A stretch of 64,000 nucleotides of DNA, taken from contig CAVSNJ010000013.1 in the NCBI GenBank assembly GCA_963729295.1, forward strand, positions 1-64,000. The letters run 5' to 3'. This document shows, in pieces, positions 15,705 through 25,552 of the stretch. How positions within the stretch are numbered: the stretch's first letter is position 1; every line of letters begins with the position of its first letter. This DNA is from DATJLY01 sp963729295 (GTDB taxonomy: Bacteria; Pseudomonadota; Alphaproteobacteria; ATCC43930; CGMCC-115725). The notes below the pieces were generated by a model. That model had not been told where the DNA came from, did not search any database, and saw only the letters and a list, made by a program, of their open reading frames with translations. The translations under genes were made by a program, and so were the position numbers.

Positions 15705-16838
15705 ATGGCAGAGCGCACGCGCCCGCCTTTTCGCGCCGAACATGTCGGGAGTCTGCTGCGCCCGCCGCAAGTGATGCGGGCGCGCGACGATTTCGCCGCG
15801 GGTCGGATCACGGCGCAAGACCTCCGCGCGATCGAGGACCGCGCCATCCGCGACGCCGTGAAGAAGCAGGAGGAGCTCGGCCTCGGCGCCGTCACCGACG
15901 GCGAGATGCGGCGGCGCTCGTGGCACATGGATTTCTTCTATGGCGTCGGCGGGCTCGAAAAAATCGACGAGAAGGTCCAGGTGCCGTTCCACAACGAGAG
16001 CGGCGATTTCTCGTTCTCCATCGAGGGCCTGAAGATCGCCGGCAAGCTCCGCCTCGAGCAAACCATCTTCGCCGAGGATTTCGCCTATCTCAAATCGGTG
16101 GCGCGAGCCGTACCGAAGCTCACCATCCCCTCGCCCTCGGTCATGCATCGCCGCGGCGGGCGCCTCTTGGACCGCACGGCCAATCCCGGCGTCGCCCGCA
16201 TCTATGCCGATGTCGATGCCTTCTTCCACGATCTGAGCGCGGTCTATGCCGACGAGATCGAGCGGCTCGGCAAGCTCGGCCTCACATATCTTCAGATCGA
16301 CGACACGAGCTGGGCGAGCCTGTGCGACCCCGAGCAGCGCGCGCAGATGAACGCGGCCGGCAGCGACGGCGAGCGCGTGCACCTGACCTATATCCGCGCC
16401 ATCAACGACGCGCTGAAGCGCAAGCCCGCGGACATGGCGGTCGTGACGCATACCTGCCGCGGCAATTTCCGCTCGTCCTGGATCGCGTCGGGCGGCTACG
16501 ACTTCATCGCCGAGCCGCTGTTCAGCGGGCTCGATGTCGACGGGTTCTTCCTCGAATATGACGACGCGCGCTCGGGCGGGTTCGCGCCCTTGCGCTTCGT
16601 GCCCAAGGGCAAGATGGTCGTGCTCGGCCTCGTCACCAGCAAGAAGGGCGCGCTCGAAAAGAAGGATGATCTGAAGCGCCGCATCGACGAGGCGGCGAAG
16701 TATGTTCCGCTCGAGCAGATCTGCCTCTCGCCGCAATGCGGCTTTTCCTCGACCGTCGAGGGCAACATCCTGAGCGAGGAGGAACAGTGGGCGAAGCTCC
16801 GCCTCGTCGTCGAGGTGGCGCGCGAGGTGTGGGGCTAA
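15705..16838 (+). CDS. MetE C-terminal-domain-like protein (cobalamin-independent methionine synthase family)
   Basis: 377-residue TIM-barrel protein homologous to the catalytic domain of MetE. The zinc ligands are present: H249-T-C251, E284 and C345 (S-P-Q-C-G-F). It lacks the N-terminal MetE domain, as do many stand-alone homologues of uncertain substrate, including methyltransferases that use donors other than methyltetrahydrofolate. The ATG has GGGAGGA upstream. It follows the esterase gene by 29 nt on the same strand and is convergent to a Rieske oxygenase. Confidence 0.8.
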   Translation: MAERTRPPFRAEHVGSLLRPPQVMRARDDFAAGRITAQDLRAIEDRAIRDAVKKQEELGLGAVTDGEMRRRSWHMDFFYGVGGLEKIDEKVQVPFHNESGDFSFSIEGLKIAGKLRLEQTIFAEDFAYLKSVARAVPKLTIPSPSVMHRRGGRLLDRTANPGVARIYADVDAFFHDLSAVYADEIERLGKLGLTYLQIDDTSWASLCDPEQRAQMNAAGSDGERVHLTYIRAINDALKRKPADMAVVTHTCRGNFRSSWIASGGYDFIAEPLFSGLDVDGFFLEYDDARSGGFAPLRFVPKGKMVVLGLVTSKKGALEKKDDLKRRIDEAAKYVPLEQICLSPQCGFSSTVEGNILSEEEQWAKLRLVVEVAREVWG

Positions 16839-16847
16839 GCGGGCCGG

Positions 16848-18041
16848 CTATTTCCGGAAGAAATTCCCGGCCTGGACCTTCACCGTCGCCGCTTCCGGAT
16901 CGAAGGCGACGCCCATCGGGTCCTCGCCCGCGCCCACCTTCTTGATCTGGCGGCGCAGCAGGCGGCGCAACTGCGCGACGCCGCGGTCGGACGTCGCCAG
17001 ATGCTCCTCCGAATGAAGGCTGATCGGGCCTTGGCCGACTTGCGCCTCCCAGTCGCCGGGGAAGCGCTGATGCTCTTCCTCGCTCAGTTGCGACCAGAGC
17101 CGGCCGTCATAGTTGCGCGGCTCGCGCGGGACGAAGTTCTCGGGCACCCGGCCGACATGGAACAGACGGTAGTTCGTGTCGTCGACCGGCACGACCCAGC
17201 CGATGCGGTTTGCGGGACCTTCCTTCATGTGCACGTCGGGCACGATGCGGACATGCGGGAACAGCACCTGCGTGATGCGGTCCATTTCGCGCCCGTCGTC
17301 GAGCTTGCGATAGGCGACGTAGCGCATGCCGTGATCGGCCTCGTTCCACGAGACGACCGGCATGACGCCGAACTCGGGCACGAACTGCACGCCGCTGAAC
17401 GTCGTGTGCAGGATCGGGAGATGGAACGGGTCCATCACGTTCTCCCAATCGTTGAGCCAGTTGGTCGGCACGATCTCGACCGTGGTGTCGCCGCCGCCGC
17501 CGGTGCTGGCGCCATCGGCGACGAGGCGCTCGCCGGGCCCCAAATCCTCGAGCCGGTCGTAGCGCGGCAGCGCCGGCTTCTTGGCCGACGGGCCCATATA
17601 GGCGAAGACGAGCCCATAGCGCTCCTCGAGCGGATACCAGGGCTGGCGGATTTTCTGGCGCTGGCGCCCGCCCTCGGGCTCGCACGGCTGATCGAGGCAG
17701 CGTCCCTCCACGTCGAAGAGCCAGCCGTGATAGCAGCAGCGGATGCCGTCATTCTCGACCCGCCCGTAATAGAGCGTCGTGCCGCGATGGCAGCAGCGCG
17801 GATAGAGGAGGCCGGGCCGGCCCGTGCGGTCGCGGAAGATGACGAGGTCCTCGCCGAGGATGCGGACGTTCTGCGGCGTCGGCCCGACGCGCTCGCTGAG
17901 CGCCACCGGGTGCCAATAGCGGCGCATGAATTCGCCGCACGGCGTGCCGGGCGCCACCTCGGTGATCTCGGCGTCGTGATGCTGCGCTGTGCGGCCATAG
18001 GCCGTGCCGTCGTCGGGCTGCCGGCTGCTCGTGCCTTCCAT
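16848..18041 (-). CDS. Rieske non-haem iron oxygenase, alpha subunit (second copy)
   Basis: 397-residue Rieske oxygenase. Cluster ligands: C83/H85 (in C-C-H-R-G) and C102/H105 (in C-C-Y-H-G-W). Iron site: D204-P-F-H207-L-P-I-L-H212, preceded by N-W-L-N-D-W-E-N, the phthalate-dioxygenase-like pattern. GGAGG precedes the ATG at 18041. It is the last gene of the hmgA-fahA-binding protein-permease operon, 38 nt after the permease, suggesting that the imported compound is an aromatic substrate oxidised by this enzyme. No reductase gene is adjacent. Confidence 0.87.
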   Translation of the reverse strand: MEGTSSRQPDDGTAYGRTAQHHDAEITEVAPGTPCGEFMRRYWHPVALSERVGPTPQNVRILGEDLVIFRDRTGRPGLLYPRCCHRGTTLYYGRVENDGIRCCYHGWLFDVEGRCLDQPCEPEGGRQRQKIRQPWYPLEERYGLVFAYMGPSAKKPALPRYDRLEDLGPGERLVADGASTGGGGDTTVEIVPTNWLNDWENVMDPFHLPILHTTFSGVQFVPEFGVMPVVSWNEADHGMRYVAYRKLDDGREMDRITQVLFPHVRIVPDVHMKEGPANRIGWVVPVDDTNYRLFHVGRVPENFVPREPRNYDGRLWSQLSEEEHQRFPGDWEAQVGQGPISLHSEEHLATSDRGVAQLRRLLRRQIKKVGAGEDPMGVAFDPEAATVKVQAGNFFRK

Positions 18042-18079
18042 GTCCCACTCCTCCAGCGGAAGCGATCCTAGCGCGAACC

Positions 18080-19808
18080 TCACCTCTCGCGCAGCATGCG
18101 CCTGGCGAGGAAGATCACCGGCACGACGCACAGCACGATGAGGCTGCCGACGGAGGCCGCCGCGGCGCTGTCGTTGGCGACGAACAGATTCCACATGATG
18201 ACGCTGAGCACCGTGTTGTCGCGGCTCGCGAGGATGGTCGGCAGCGTGAATTCGCGGAAGCCGATGATGAAGAGGAGCACGAAATTGGCGACGAGGCTCG
18301 GCGCGATGAGCGGCAGCACGACGCGGCGCATGGTCCCGAGCCAGCGCCCGCCGGCGGCATAGGCCGCCTCCTCGAGCTCGCGGTCGAGCTGCGTCAAGGC
18401 GGCGCGCGAGAGGCGCGTCGCGACCGCGAGCCGGTAGGAATATGCCAACACGAGCACGCCGACCGTACCGTAGATGCCGATCGGCAGCGACAGGTAGAAC
18501 AGCATGACGGCCAAGCCCACGATCACCGAGGGGATGCCGATCGACACGATGCTGAGGAAATCGACGGCCGCCCGGCCCGGCAGGCGCGAGCGCAGCACGG
18601 TCCAGGCGAGGAGCGCGCCCAAGATCGTCACGATCGCGGCGCTCGATCCGGCGACGATGAAGGTGTTGCGCAGCGCGAGCCAGAAATCCGCGCGCGCGAA
18701 CAGGCGCGCGATAGGCCGCGAGGCTCGCCTTCGGCACGAGCGCGAACGATGGCGGCGCGTAGCCGAAGAGGCTCGTCCACAGCAGCACCGCCGCCGGCAA
18801 TATCACGGCGATGGCGAGGTAGGAAAGCACGAGCGCCGCGGCCGGCACGGCCCATCGCCCGAGCCGATAGCGCAGCGGCCGGAACGCCTTGCCGCGCACG
18901 GTCGAAAAACGCTGCGCTTCGGCGACGAGCCGGTTGTAGAGGAAGAGGAGCGCCATCGCCGCCGCGAGGAAGGGCAGAGCGACGGCGGCGGCGCGGCCGA
19001 ACGCCGGCAGATTCGTGTCGGGGTTGAGCTCGTAATAGATGCGCGTGCTGAAGATGTCGATGCGCGCCGGAAGGCCGATGACGAGCGGCATCTCGAATTG
19101 CTCGAGCGCCACCAGCACGGCGAGGATGAGCGGCGCCAGTATGCCGGGCCGCAGCACCGGCACTGTCACGCGCCAGAAACTCGACCAGGGCGGCGCGCCG
19201 GCGGCGCTCCCTGCCTCCTCGAGCGCGGGGTTCATCGCGCGCAGCGCCGCCGACAGCAGCAGGAAGAGGAACGGAACGAGCGCCACGCCCTGCGCGAAGA
19301 TGAGGCCGCCCATGCTGAAGATGTCGATCGGCCCGTCGCGCGGGTCGCCGGTCAGCGCGCGGATCGCAAGATTGATCCAGCCGGCATGGGGCCCGAGCAG
19401 AAAGATCCAAGCGATCGCCAGCACGACGCCGGGCACCAGGAGCGGGAAGAGCACGCTCGTGTAGATGAGCGAGCGGAACGGCATGTCGGTGCGCTCGACG
19501 AGCCAGGCGAGCGCGAACGCCACGGCAAAACCCAGCGCGACCGAACCGGCGACGAAGACGAGCGTGTCGGGCACGACCACCTGGTAAAGCCGCCGGTCGA
19601 AATAGATCGCGGCGAGATTGGCGAAGGTCCAGTGCGTGCCGGGCTCGAAGGGAAGCGCGTCCTGCGGCCCGCGAAAGGCCGCGATGAACAGCATCACGAG
19701 CGGCGCGGAGATCAGGTAGAGCGCGAGCGCAGCCGCGGCGCCCAAAACCGCCGTTCCGATCGCCCCTGTTTCCCTGAAGCGCGCCGAAAATGGTTGCCGC
19801 GCCGTCAT
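18080..19808 (-). CDS. Two-domain Fe3+/spermidine-type ABC permease, broken by a frameshift
   Basis: An FbpB-like permease with two fused binding-protein-dependent transport domains, about 575 residues when rejoined. The first half (19808 to about 18713) holds one permease domain and its E-E-A-x3-G loop (E-E-A-G-S-A-A-G-A); the second half, in another frame, holds the second domain and loop (E-E-A-A-Y-A-A-G). The switch lies at about 18703-18711 in a GCGCGCG run; adding one CG makes a continuous reading through L-F-A-R-A-D-F-W-L-A-L-R-N. The ATG overlaps the binding-protein stop (ATGA). No ATPase gene follows. Confidence 0.82.
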
Positions 19809-20818
19809 TTCTCGCCGCGCACGAGCGCAGAGAAGCTTTCGTAGTATTTTGCGCGCCGGTCCATCGTGTCGGTGTCTTCGAGCACGATCTTGCCGCCCTT
19901 CGCCCGGATCTCGGCGGCAAGCTCCGATTTCGATCCCGGACGGATGTCGGCTTCGTGGATGACGCGCTCGTAGAGCTCGCGCCCTTCGTCGGAGGCAAGC
20001 CACGCCGCGAGCAGCAGCGCGGCGTTCGGGTGCGGCGCGTCCTTGAAGACCGCGACCGCGAATTGCGCGGCCGGAACCACATCCATCACGATGTAGCCGC
20101 TCGCCACGCCATCGGCCGTGTAGCGATAGGAGAGCGCCACGGAATCGCCGACCGCGAGGACGCGCTCGCCGCTTTTCAAAAGCGCCTCGGCCGGCGCGTT
20201 CGTGACGATGAGCTTACGGTCGTCGATCAAGGTGCGGCCCCAGCGCTCGGTCCGCTCCGGCCCCCAGCCGAGCGCCAGAAAGCCCATCAGCCGCGGCAGC
20301 AGGAAACTCTGCGCGGTGAGCTTGCCGGTCCATTTCGGATCGGCGAGATCGTCCCATCGGCGCGGCAGATCGGCCGCGGCGACGTGATCCTTCGCATAGA
20401 CGACGGAATAGACGAAATTGTGCGTCGCGATCGCATGACCGTCGAACGCGAAATTGCCGGGATTGAGGCCGAAGCTTGCCCAATCGATTTTCTCGAGGAG
20501 TTCACGCTTCTCGACCTCGATCATGCCGCCCAAGGAAAAACTCCACGCGTCGAACGAATGGAGGCCGGCGCGCGCTTCGGCGATGATCTTGGTGGCGCCC
20601 TGGAGGTCGGCGACGGTCTGAACGGTGATGCCGGGAAAGCGCTTGGCGAAATACTCCGGGACCCACTCGACCTCGACCGCGGCCGGGCCCGAGAGCACGA
20701 CCTGTCCTTCGCTCTTCGCTTTCTCGTAGAGCGCGGTCATCGCGGGATTGGGCTCCCACGAAACGGCCGGAACGCTCGCGCCGCAGAGCAGCACAAGAGC
20801 GGCAAGGAATGTGCGCAT
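19805..20818 (-). CDS. ABC transporter substrate-binding protein (Fe3+/putrescine type, family 1)
   Basis: 337 residues with a signal peptide (hydrophobic core, cleavage near V-S-W) and the extracellular solute-binding fold typical of FbpA/PotD-like proteins. Such proteins bind ferric ions, polyamines or, in related clades, aromatic acids. It is 11 nt downstream of fahA and overlaps the permease gene, so it belongs to the homogentisate operon; a ligand linked to aromatic breakdown is likely but unproven. The tyrosine pattern Y-Y-E-S near the C-terminus is noted but is not the clear FbpA iron Y-Y pair. Confidence 0.82.
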   Translation of the reverse strand: MRTFLAALVLLCGASVPAVSWEPNPAMTALYEKAKSEGQVVLSGPAAVEVEWVPEYFAKRFPGITVQTVADLQGATKIIAEARAGLHSFDAWSFSLGGMIEVEKRELLEKIDWASFGLNPGNFAFDGHAIATHNFVYSVVYAKDHVAAADLPRRWDDLADPKWTGKLTAQSFLLPRLMGFLALGWGPERTERWGRTLIDDRKLIVTNAPAEALLKSGERVLAVGDSVALSYRYTADGVASGYIVMDVVPAAQFAVAVFKDAPHPNAALLLAAWLASDEGRELYERVIHEADIRPGSKSELAAEIRAKGGKIVLEDTDTMDRRAKYYESFSALVRGEK

Positions 20819-20829
20819 GCGGAAAATCC

Positions 20830-22140
20830 TCACGCCGCCGGCAAAATAAGGCCGCGCGCCTCGCCGAAGCCGATGCCGACCGCGCCCGGCTTCTCGGCGC
20901 GGGCGCGGAAGATCACCTCGTCGCCGTCCTCGAGCCAGCGCCGCTCCTCGCCGTTTTCGAGCTTCATCGCCTCGCTGCCGCGCTTGGTAATCTCGAGGAG
21001 GCAGCCGAGCGTGCCCGGCTCGGGTCCCGACAGCGTGCCGGTCGCGAGCAGATCGCCGGGGCGCAGGTTGCAGCCGTTCGAGGCGTGGTGCGCCACCATC
21101 TGCGCCACGGTCCAATAGCCGTTCTTCGCGTTGCAGAGGGCAAAGCGCATCGCCGCCGCGTGAGCCGCGCGGCTCTTCGGCGTCACGAGCAGCGCCTCGA
21201 GGGCGATGTCGAAGCCGCCGTCGCCATGCTGCACGAGATGCGGCAAGGGCGCGGGATCGCCCGCCGCGTGCGCTTCGTTGGCGGCGCGGAACGGCTCGAG
21301 CGCCGCCTTGGTCACGATCCACGGCGAGACGGTGGTGCAGAAGCTCTTGCCGAGGAAAGGACCGAGCGGCTGCGACTCCCAGCCCTGGATGTCGCGCGCC
21401 GACCAGTCGTTCAGGAGGCAGAAGCCGAAGATGTGATCCTCGGCGCGCTCGATCGGGATCGTCTCGCCGAGCGCGTTGCCGGCGCCGATGTAGAAGCCCA
21501 GTTCCACCTCGCAATCGAGCGCGCGCGATGGGCTGACGAACGGCGCGCCAGTCCCTTGCGGCCGGATCTGGCCCTTGGGGCGGCGGAAATTCGTGCCGCT
21601 CGGCACGATCGAGGAGGTGCGGCTGTGATACGCGACCGGCACATATTTGAAGTTGGGATTCAGCGGATTTTCGGGGCGGAAGGCGCGGCCGGCGTTGGTC
21701 GCGTGATGGACCGAGCTGAAGAAATCGGAGAAATCGCCGATCTCGACCGGCTGCATGAGCTCGGCATCGGCCATCGCGACGAGATGCGGCTCGACGCTCG
21801 CGCGCCGCGCCGATCCTTCCGCGCCGAGCATGCGCGAAAGCGCGAGGCGGAGCGCATCGGCGGGGCCGTTGCCAAGCGCCAACAGCGGATTGAGCGTGGT
21901 GCCGCTGGCCGCCGCAGCGGCCTCGGCGGCGTCGTCCGTAAAAATCGCGGCGCGATGGCACGCCGCGAGATCGACGATGCGGTCGCCGATCGCGACGCCG
22001 CCGCGCGCGGCCTCGGGCACGCCCGTCCTGCGGAACACGCCCAGCGCCAGGTTCTGCAGCGGGAAATCGGCGCCCGGCGCGTTCGCCGCTTCGATCCAGC
22101 TCTTGCGTTTCGGATCGTGTGTCTCGTCCAGTGCCATCAT
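20830..22140 (-). CDS. fahA: Fumarylacetoacetase
   Basis: 436-residue enzyme that splits fumarylacetoacetate to fumarate and acetoacetate, the last step of tyrosine/homogentisate breakdown. The N-terminal FAH domain and the catalytic C-terminal fold are complete: metal-binding acidic residues in D-C-E-V-E-L-G-F-Y, the L-N-D-W-S-A-R-D-I-Q motif, and G-T-L-S-G-P-E. Two ATGs are present; the first overlaps the hmgA stop, indicating translational coupling. A maleylacetoacetate isomerase gene is not in the window. Confidence 0.93.
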   Translation of the reverse strand: MMALDETHDPKRKSWIEAANAPGADFPLQNLALGVFRRTGVPEAARGGVAIGDRIVDLAACHRAAIFTDDAAEAAAAASGTTLNPLLALGNGPADALRLALSRMLGAEGSARRASVEPHLVAMADAELMQPVEIGDFSDFFSSVHHATNAGRAFRPENPLNPNFKYVPVAYHSRTSSIVPSGTNFRRPKGQIRPQGTGAPFVSPSRALDCEVELGFYIGAGNALGETIPIERAEDHIFGFCLLNDWSARDIQGWESQPLGPFLGKSFCTTVSPWIVTKAALEPFRAANEAHAAGDPAPLPHLVQHGDGGFDIALEALLVTPKSRAAHAAAMRFALCNAKNGYWTVAQMVAHHASNGCNLRPGDLLATGTLSGPEPGTLGCLLEITKRGSEAMKLENGEERRWLEDGDEVIFRARAEKPGAVGIGFGEARGLILPAA

Positions 22141-23429
22141 CTTCCCCGGAACTGTTTTTCGAAGCCGCTCCAGCAGTGATCGTAGTCGCGCTGCAAGGCC
22201 GGCGTCTCGAGCGCGAAGCGGGTCGGGCGGCAGACGAGCCGCGTCTCGAACATGAAGGCAAGCGTGTCGGCGAGATAATAGGGCTTCAATTCCGCCGCAG
22301 AAGCCTCGGCGTAGGACGCGCGGTCGGGCCCGTGCGCGGCGTGGCAATTGTGCAAGGTGGCGCCGCCCGGCGCGAATCCCGAGGCCTTCGCCTCGTAGGC
22401 GCCGTGGATGAGGCCCATGAACTCGCTCATCACGTTCCTGTGGAACCACGGCAGGCGGAACGTGTGCTCGGCCACCTGCCAGCGCGGCGGGAAGATGACG
22501 AAATCGACATTGGCCGTGCCGGCGTGGTCGGACGGCGAGGTCAAGACGGTGAAGATCGACGGATCGGCATGGTCGAAGCTCACCGTGTTGATGGCCATGA
22601 AATTGGCGAGGTCGTATTTGTAGGGAACGTAGTTGCCGTGCCAGGCGACGACGTCGAACGGCGAATGGCCGAGTTCGGCCGCCCACAGATTGCCCTCGAA
22701 CTTCTGCACCAGCTCCGTCTTCGCGTCGCGATCCTCGAACGCCGCGGCGGGTGCCAGAAAATCGCGCGGATTGGCGAGGCCGTTGGCGCCGATGGGCCCA
22801 AGCTCAGGGAGGCGCAGCTGGGCGCCGTAATTCTCGCACACATATCCGCGCGCCGTTCCGTCCGGCACGTCGACGCTGAACTTGATGCCGCGCGGGACGA
22901 CGGCGATCTCGCCGGGCGCCACATCGAGCGCGCCAAGCTCGGTGCGGAGCAGGATGCGGCCGTCCTGCGGCACGACGAGCAGTTCGCCGTCGCAATCGGC
23001 GAAGCTGCGGTCCACCATCGCGCGGCTCGCGAAATAGCAATGGATGCCGACGCCGAAACGCGCCGAGGCGTCGCCGTTGCCGGCGAGCGTGACGAGCCCG
23101 TCGATGAAGTCGGTCGGCGCCCCGGGCGGCGGCAGCGGGTCCCAGCGCAGGCGGTTGGGCGGCGGCACCGCTTCGTCGAACGGCGTCGAGCGGATCAAGC
23201 CGTTGCCGATGCGGCGATAGGGCCCGTGCGCGGCCGAAGGTCGGATGCGATAGAGCCAGGTGCGGCGGTTCTCGGCGCGGGGCGCAGTGAAGGGCGTGCC
23301 CGAGACGCCCTCGGCATAAAGCCCCAAGGGCGGCTTCTGCGGCGAGTTCTGGCCCTGGGGCACGGCGCCGGGGATCGCCTCGGTCGCGAACTCGTTGCCG
23401 AAGCCCGAGAGATAGCGAAGCTCGCTCAT
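22137..23429 (-). CDS. hmgA: Homogentisate 1,2-dioxygenase
   Basis: 430-residue non-haem iron dioxygenase opening the homogentisate ring to maleylacetoacetate. The N-terminus Y-L-S-G-F-G-N-E-F is the family start, iron ligands lie in W-F-H-R-N-V-M-S-E-F and in L-H-N-C-H-A-A-H-G-P-D. GAGGAGG lies 5-7 nt before the ATG at 23429. First gene of the operon hmgA-fahA-binding protein-permease-Rieske oxygenase. No regulator gene is adjacent, and I saw no clear operator in the 145-nt upstream gap. Confidence 0.95.
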   Translation of the reverse strand: MSELRYLSGFGNEFATEAIPGAVPQGQNSPQKPPLGLYAEGVSGTPFTAPRAENRRTWLYRIRPSAAHGPYRRIGNGLIRSTPFDEAVPPPNRLRWDPLPPPGAPTDFIDGLVTLAGNGDASARFGVGIHCYFASRAMVDRSFADCDGELLVVPQDGRILLRTELGALDVAPGEIAVVPRGIKFSVDVPDGTARGYVCENYGAQLRLPELGPIGANGLANPRDFLAPAAAFEDRDAKTELVQKFEGNLWAAELGHSPFDVVAWHGNYVPYKYDLANFMAINTVSFDHADPSIFTVLTSPSDHAGTANVDFVIFPPRWQVAEHTFRLPWFHRNVMSEFMGLIHGAYEAKASGFAPGGATLHNCHAAHGPDRASYAEASAAELKPYYLADTLAFMFETRLVCRPTRFALETPALQRDYDHCWSGFEKQFRGR

Positions 23430-23574
23430 GTGCGCCTCCTCGCGGCTGACGCCATTTGGCTTCGTTTCGCCGCCCGAGGCAACAGGGAGGACGGGGACCG
23501 CTAGCCGTGCGCCGAACCCCCGTCGAGGCCGGCGCGCCAAGCCCTAAGTCGCGCGACGAGCGGCGATGGCGATG

Positions 23575-24294
23575 CTACAGCACGCCGAGCATGTCGCCGA
23601 CGAGCGGATGGCGCACGATGTCGCGCTCGGCGAGGCGGATGACGGCAACGCCCGCGAGCGCTTCGAGACGGCGCGCGATCTCGGTCAGGCCCGAAAGGCC
23701 TTCGAGCAGGTCGCTCTGGTCGGGATCGCCGGTCACCACCATGATCGAATGCCAGCCGAGCCGCGTCAGCAGCATCTTGATCTGGCCGTAGGTGCAGTTC
23801 TGCGCCTCGTCGATCACGATGAAGGCGTTGTTGAGCGTGCGGCCGCGCATGTAGGCGATCGGCGCGATCTCGATCGCGCCCTCGCCCAGGAGCTGCTTCA
23901 GGCGCCGCCCGCCGAGCCGCTCGGCGAGCGCGTCGTAGAGCGGGCGCAGATAGGGCGCGAGCTTGTCCTCGAGATCGCCCGGCAGGAAGCCCAGGCGCTC
24001 GCCCGCCTCGACCGCGGGCCGGGTGAGCACGATGCGGCCAACCCGGCCGGCCTCGAGCGCCTCGACCGCGGCGGTGATCGCGAGATAGGTCTTGCCGGTG
24101 CCGGCCGGCCCCAGCGCCAGGACTAGGTTGTGGCGGCCGAACGCCGCCATGAGGGCGCGCTGCGTCTCGCCGCGCGGGCGGACCGTGCGGACATAGCCCT
24201 GGTCGCGCTCGTGCTCGCCGTCCGCGCTATGCTCCCAAGGTCCCCCGAACAGCGGCTCGACATTTGACTGGGCGCGGTTCGGGCGTTTGGCCAT
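23575..24294 (-). CDS. PhoH-family P-loop ATPase
   Basis: 239-residue PhoH-like protein with Walker A G-P-A-G-T-G-K-T (residues 62-69) and Walker B F-I-V-I-D-E-A-Q-N. Compared with PhoL/YbeZ (about 320 residues) it is short and lacks an N-terminal KH-like extension, matching the shorter PhoH group. AAGGACG lies upstream of the ATG at 24294. Probable RNA-associated ATPase; neighbours (gpsA, tsaD) do not suggest more. Confidence 0.85.
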   Translation of the reverse strand: MAKRPNRAQSNVEPLFGGPWEHSADGEHERDQGYVRTVRPRGETQRALMAAFGRHNLVLALGPAGTGKTYLAITAAVEALEAGRVGRIVLTRPAVEAGERLGFLPGDLEDKLAPYLRPLYDALAERLGGRRLKQLLGEGAIEIAPIAYMRGRTLNNAFIVIDEAQNCTYGQIKMLLTRLGWHSIMVVTGDPDQSDLLEGLSGLTEIARRLEALAGVAVIRLAERDIVRHPLVGDMLGVL

Positions 24295-24513
24295 GGTTCG
24301 TCCTTTTCTGGAGAAGGGACTGAGGAACAAGCAAGTTTCTTCGCGGCCCGAAGGCGGCGGGCGGGACACGCGACAGCGATGTGGGAAAGAGCTTCGGCGA
24401 GGATGCGCGGCAGCCGGAAAACCAAGGCGGGAGCCCACGAAATCGACGTTCGTCACGATACCGGCGAATTGCTCGCTTGTCACCAGCCGTTGTAGGCCGT
24501 TTTAGTGACGCTA
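24295..24513. other. Intergenic gap between phoH-like and gpsA
   Basis: 219 bases with no gene I can support. It should carry the promoter for the phoH-like gene and the end of the gpsA transcript; I saw no convincing hairpin plus T-run. Confidence 0.4.
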
Positions 24514-25518
24514 CTATGACTTGGGGCCGGAGAGCCCTGATTCCGAGCGAAAAGGCCGCGCCAGCAGGGCCGCCACGACATCATCGATGGCAGCATTGCG
24601 ATGCAGGATGGCGTCGATTCCGGCCGCGATCGGCATTTCGACGCCGACTCGCGCGGCCAAAGCCACCGTCGCCGGGGCCGAGCTCACCCCTTCCGCGACC
24701 GAGCGGCGGGCGCCCTCGATGGCGGCGAGCGTCCGCCCCTCGCCCAAGGCGACGCCGAGCGAATAGTTGCGCGACTGGAGGCTGGTGCAGGTGAGGGTGA
24801 GGTCGCCGAGCCCCGACAGGCCGAACAAGGTCTCGCGCCGCCCGCCCTTGGCTGCGGCGAGCCGCATCATTTCGGCGAGGCCGCGCGTGATGACCGATGC
24901 CCTCGCGTTCTCGCCAAAGCCGCGCCCGACCACGATGCCGCAGGCGATCGCCTCAACATTCTTGACCGCGCCGCCGATCTCGGCGCCCAACGGATCGTCC
25001 GAGAGATAGGGCCTGAAGGTCCGGCTGCCGAGTGCCGCGATGAGGTGCTGGCCGAGCGCCGCATCCGCTGTCGCGAGCGTCACCGCCGTGGGCTGGCCGC
25101 GCGCCACCTCGGGCGCGAAGGTCGGCCCCGACAGCACCGCCACGGGCGCGCCGGGCAAGGTCTCGGCCAGCACCTCGCTCATCAGCGCGGCGGTCTTGAT
25201 CTCGATGCCCTTGGTGCAGATGACGACGGGCGCGGCGGGCGCGAGCGCGAGGCCCGTCGTCACGGCGCGGACAAATTGCGCCGGCACCGTGAGCAGCACC
25301 GCCTCGGCGCGCACCGCCTCGCCGAGATCGGACGTCGCGCGCACGGCGGGATCGAGCGCCACGCCCGGCAGGAACACCGGATTCTCGTGCGCCGAATTGA
25401 TCGCGGCCACGGTGTCGGGCTCGCGCGCCCACAGCACGATCTCGCGCCCGGCGCGCGCGAGCGATTGCGCCAACGCCGTGCCCCATGCGCCGCCGCCGAG
25501 AATGAAGATGCGAGTCAT
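24514..25518 (-). CDS. gpsA: Glycerol-3-phosphate dehydrogenase [NAD(P)+]
   Basis: 334-residue cytosolic enzyme reducing dihydroxyacetone phosphate to sn-glycerol-3-phosphate for phospholipid synthesis. The N-terminal G-G-G-A-W-G-T-A dinucleotide motif, the L-S-G-P-T-F-A-x-E motif, the catalytic lysine in V-K-N-V-x-A-I and the G-L-S-G-L-G-D-L-T-L-T-C motif are all present. It follows tsaD by 34 nt on the same strand, a common alphaproteobacterial pairing. Confidence 0.95.
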   Translation of the reverse strand: MTRIFILGGGAWGTALAQSLARAGREIVLWAREPDTVAAINSAHENPVFLPGVALDPAVRATSDLGEAVRAEAVLLTVPAQFVRAVTTGLALAPAAPVVICTKGIEIKTAALMSEVLAETLPGAPVAVLSGPTFAPEVARGQPTAVTLATADAALGQHLIAALGSRTFRPYLSDDPLGAEIGGAVKNVEAIACGIVVGRGFGENARASVITRGLAEMMRLAAAKGGRRETLFGLSGLGDLTLTCTSLQSRNYSLGVALGEGRTLAAIEGARRSVAEGVSSAPATVALAARVGVEMPIAAGIDAILHRNAAIDDVVAALLARPFRSESGLSGPKS

Positions 25519-25552
25519 ACGCCCGCGATGGTAGCGGCGCCCGGCGGCCTCG

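Noticed and set aside
18504..19844. Long plus-strand frame opposite the ABC permease
   Set aside because: Arginine/glutamate-rich shadow with no family features, while the opposite strand encodes clear permease domains.
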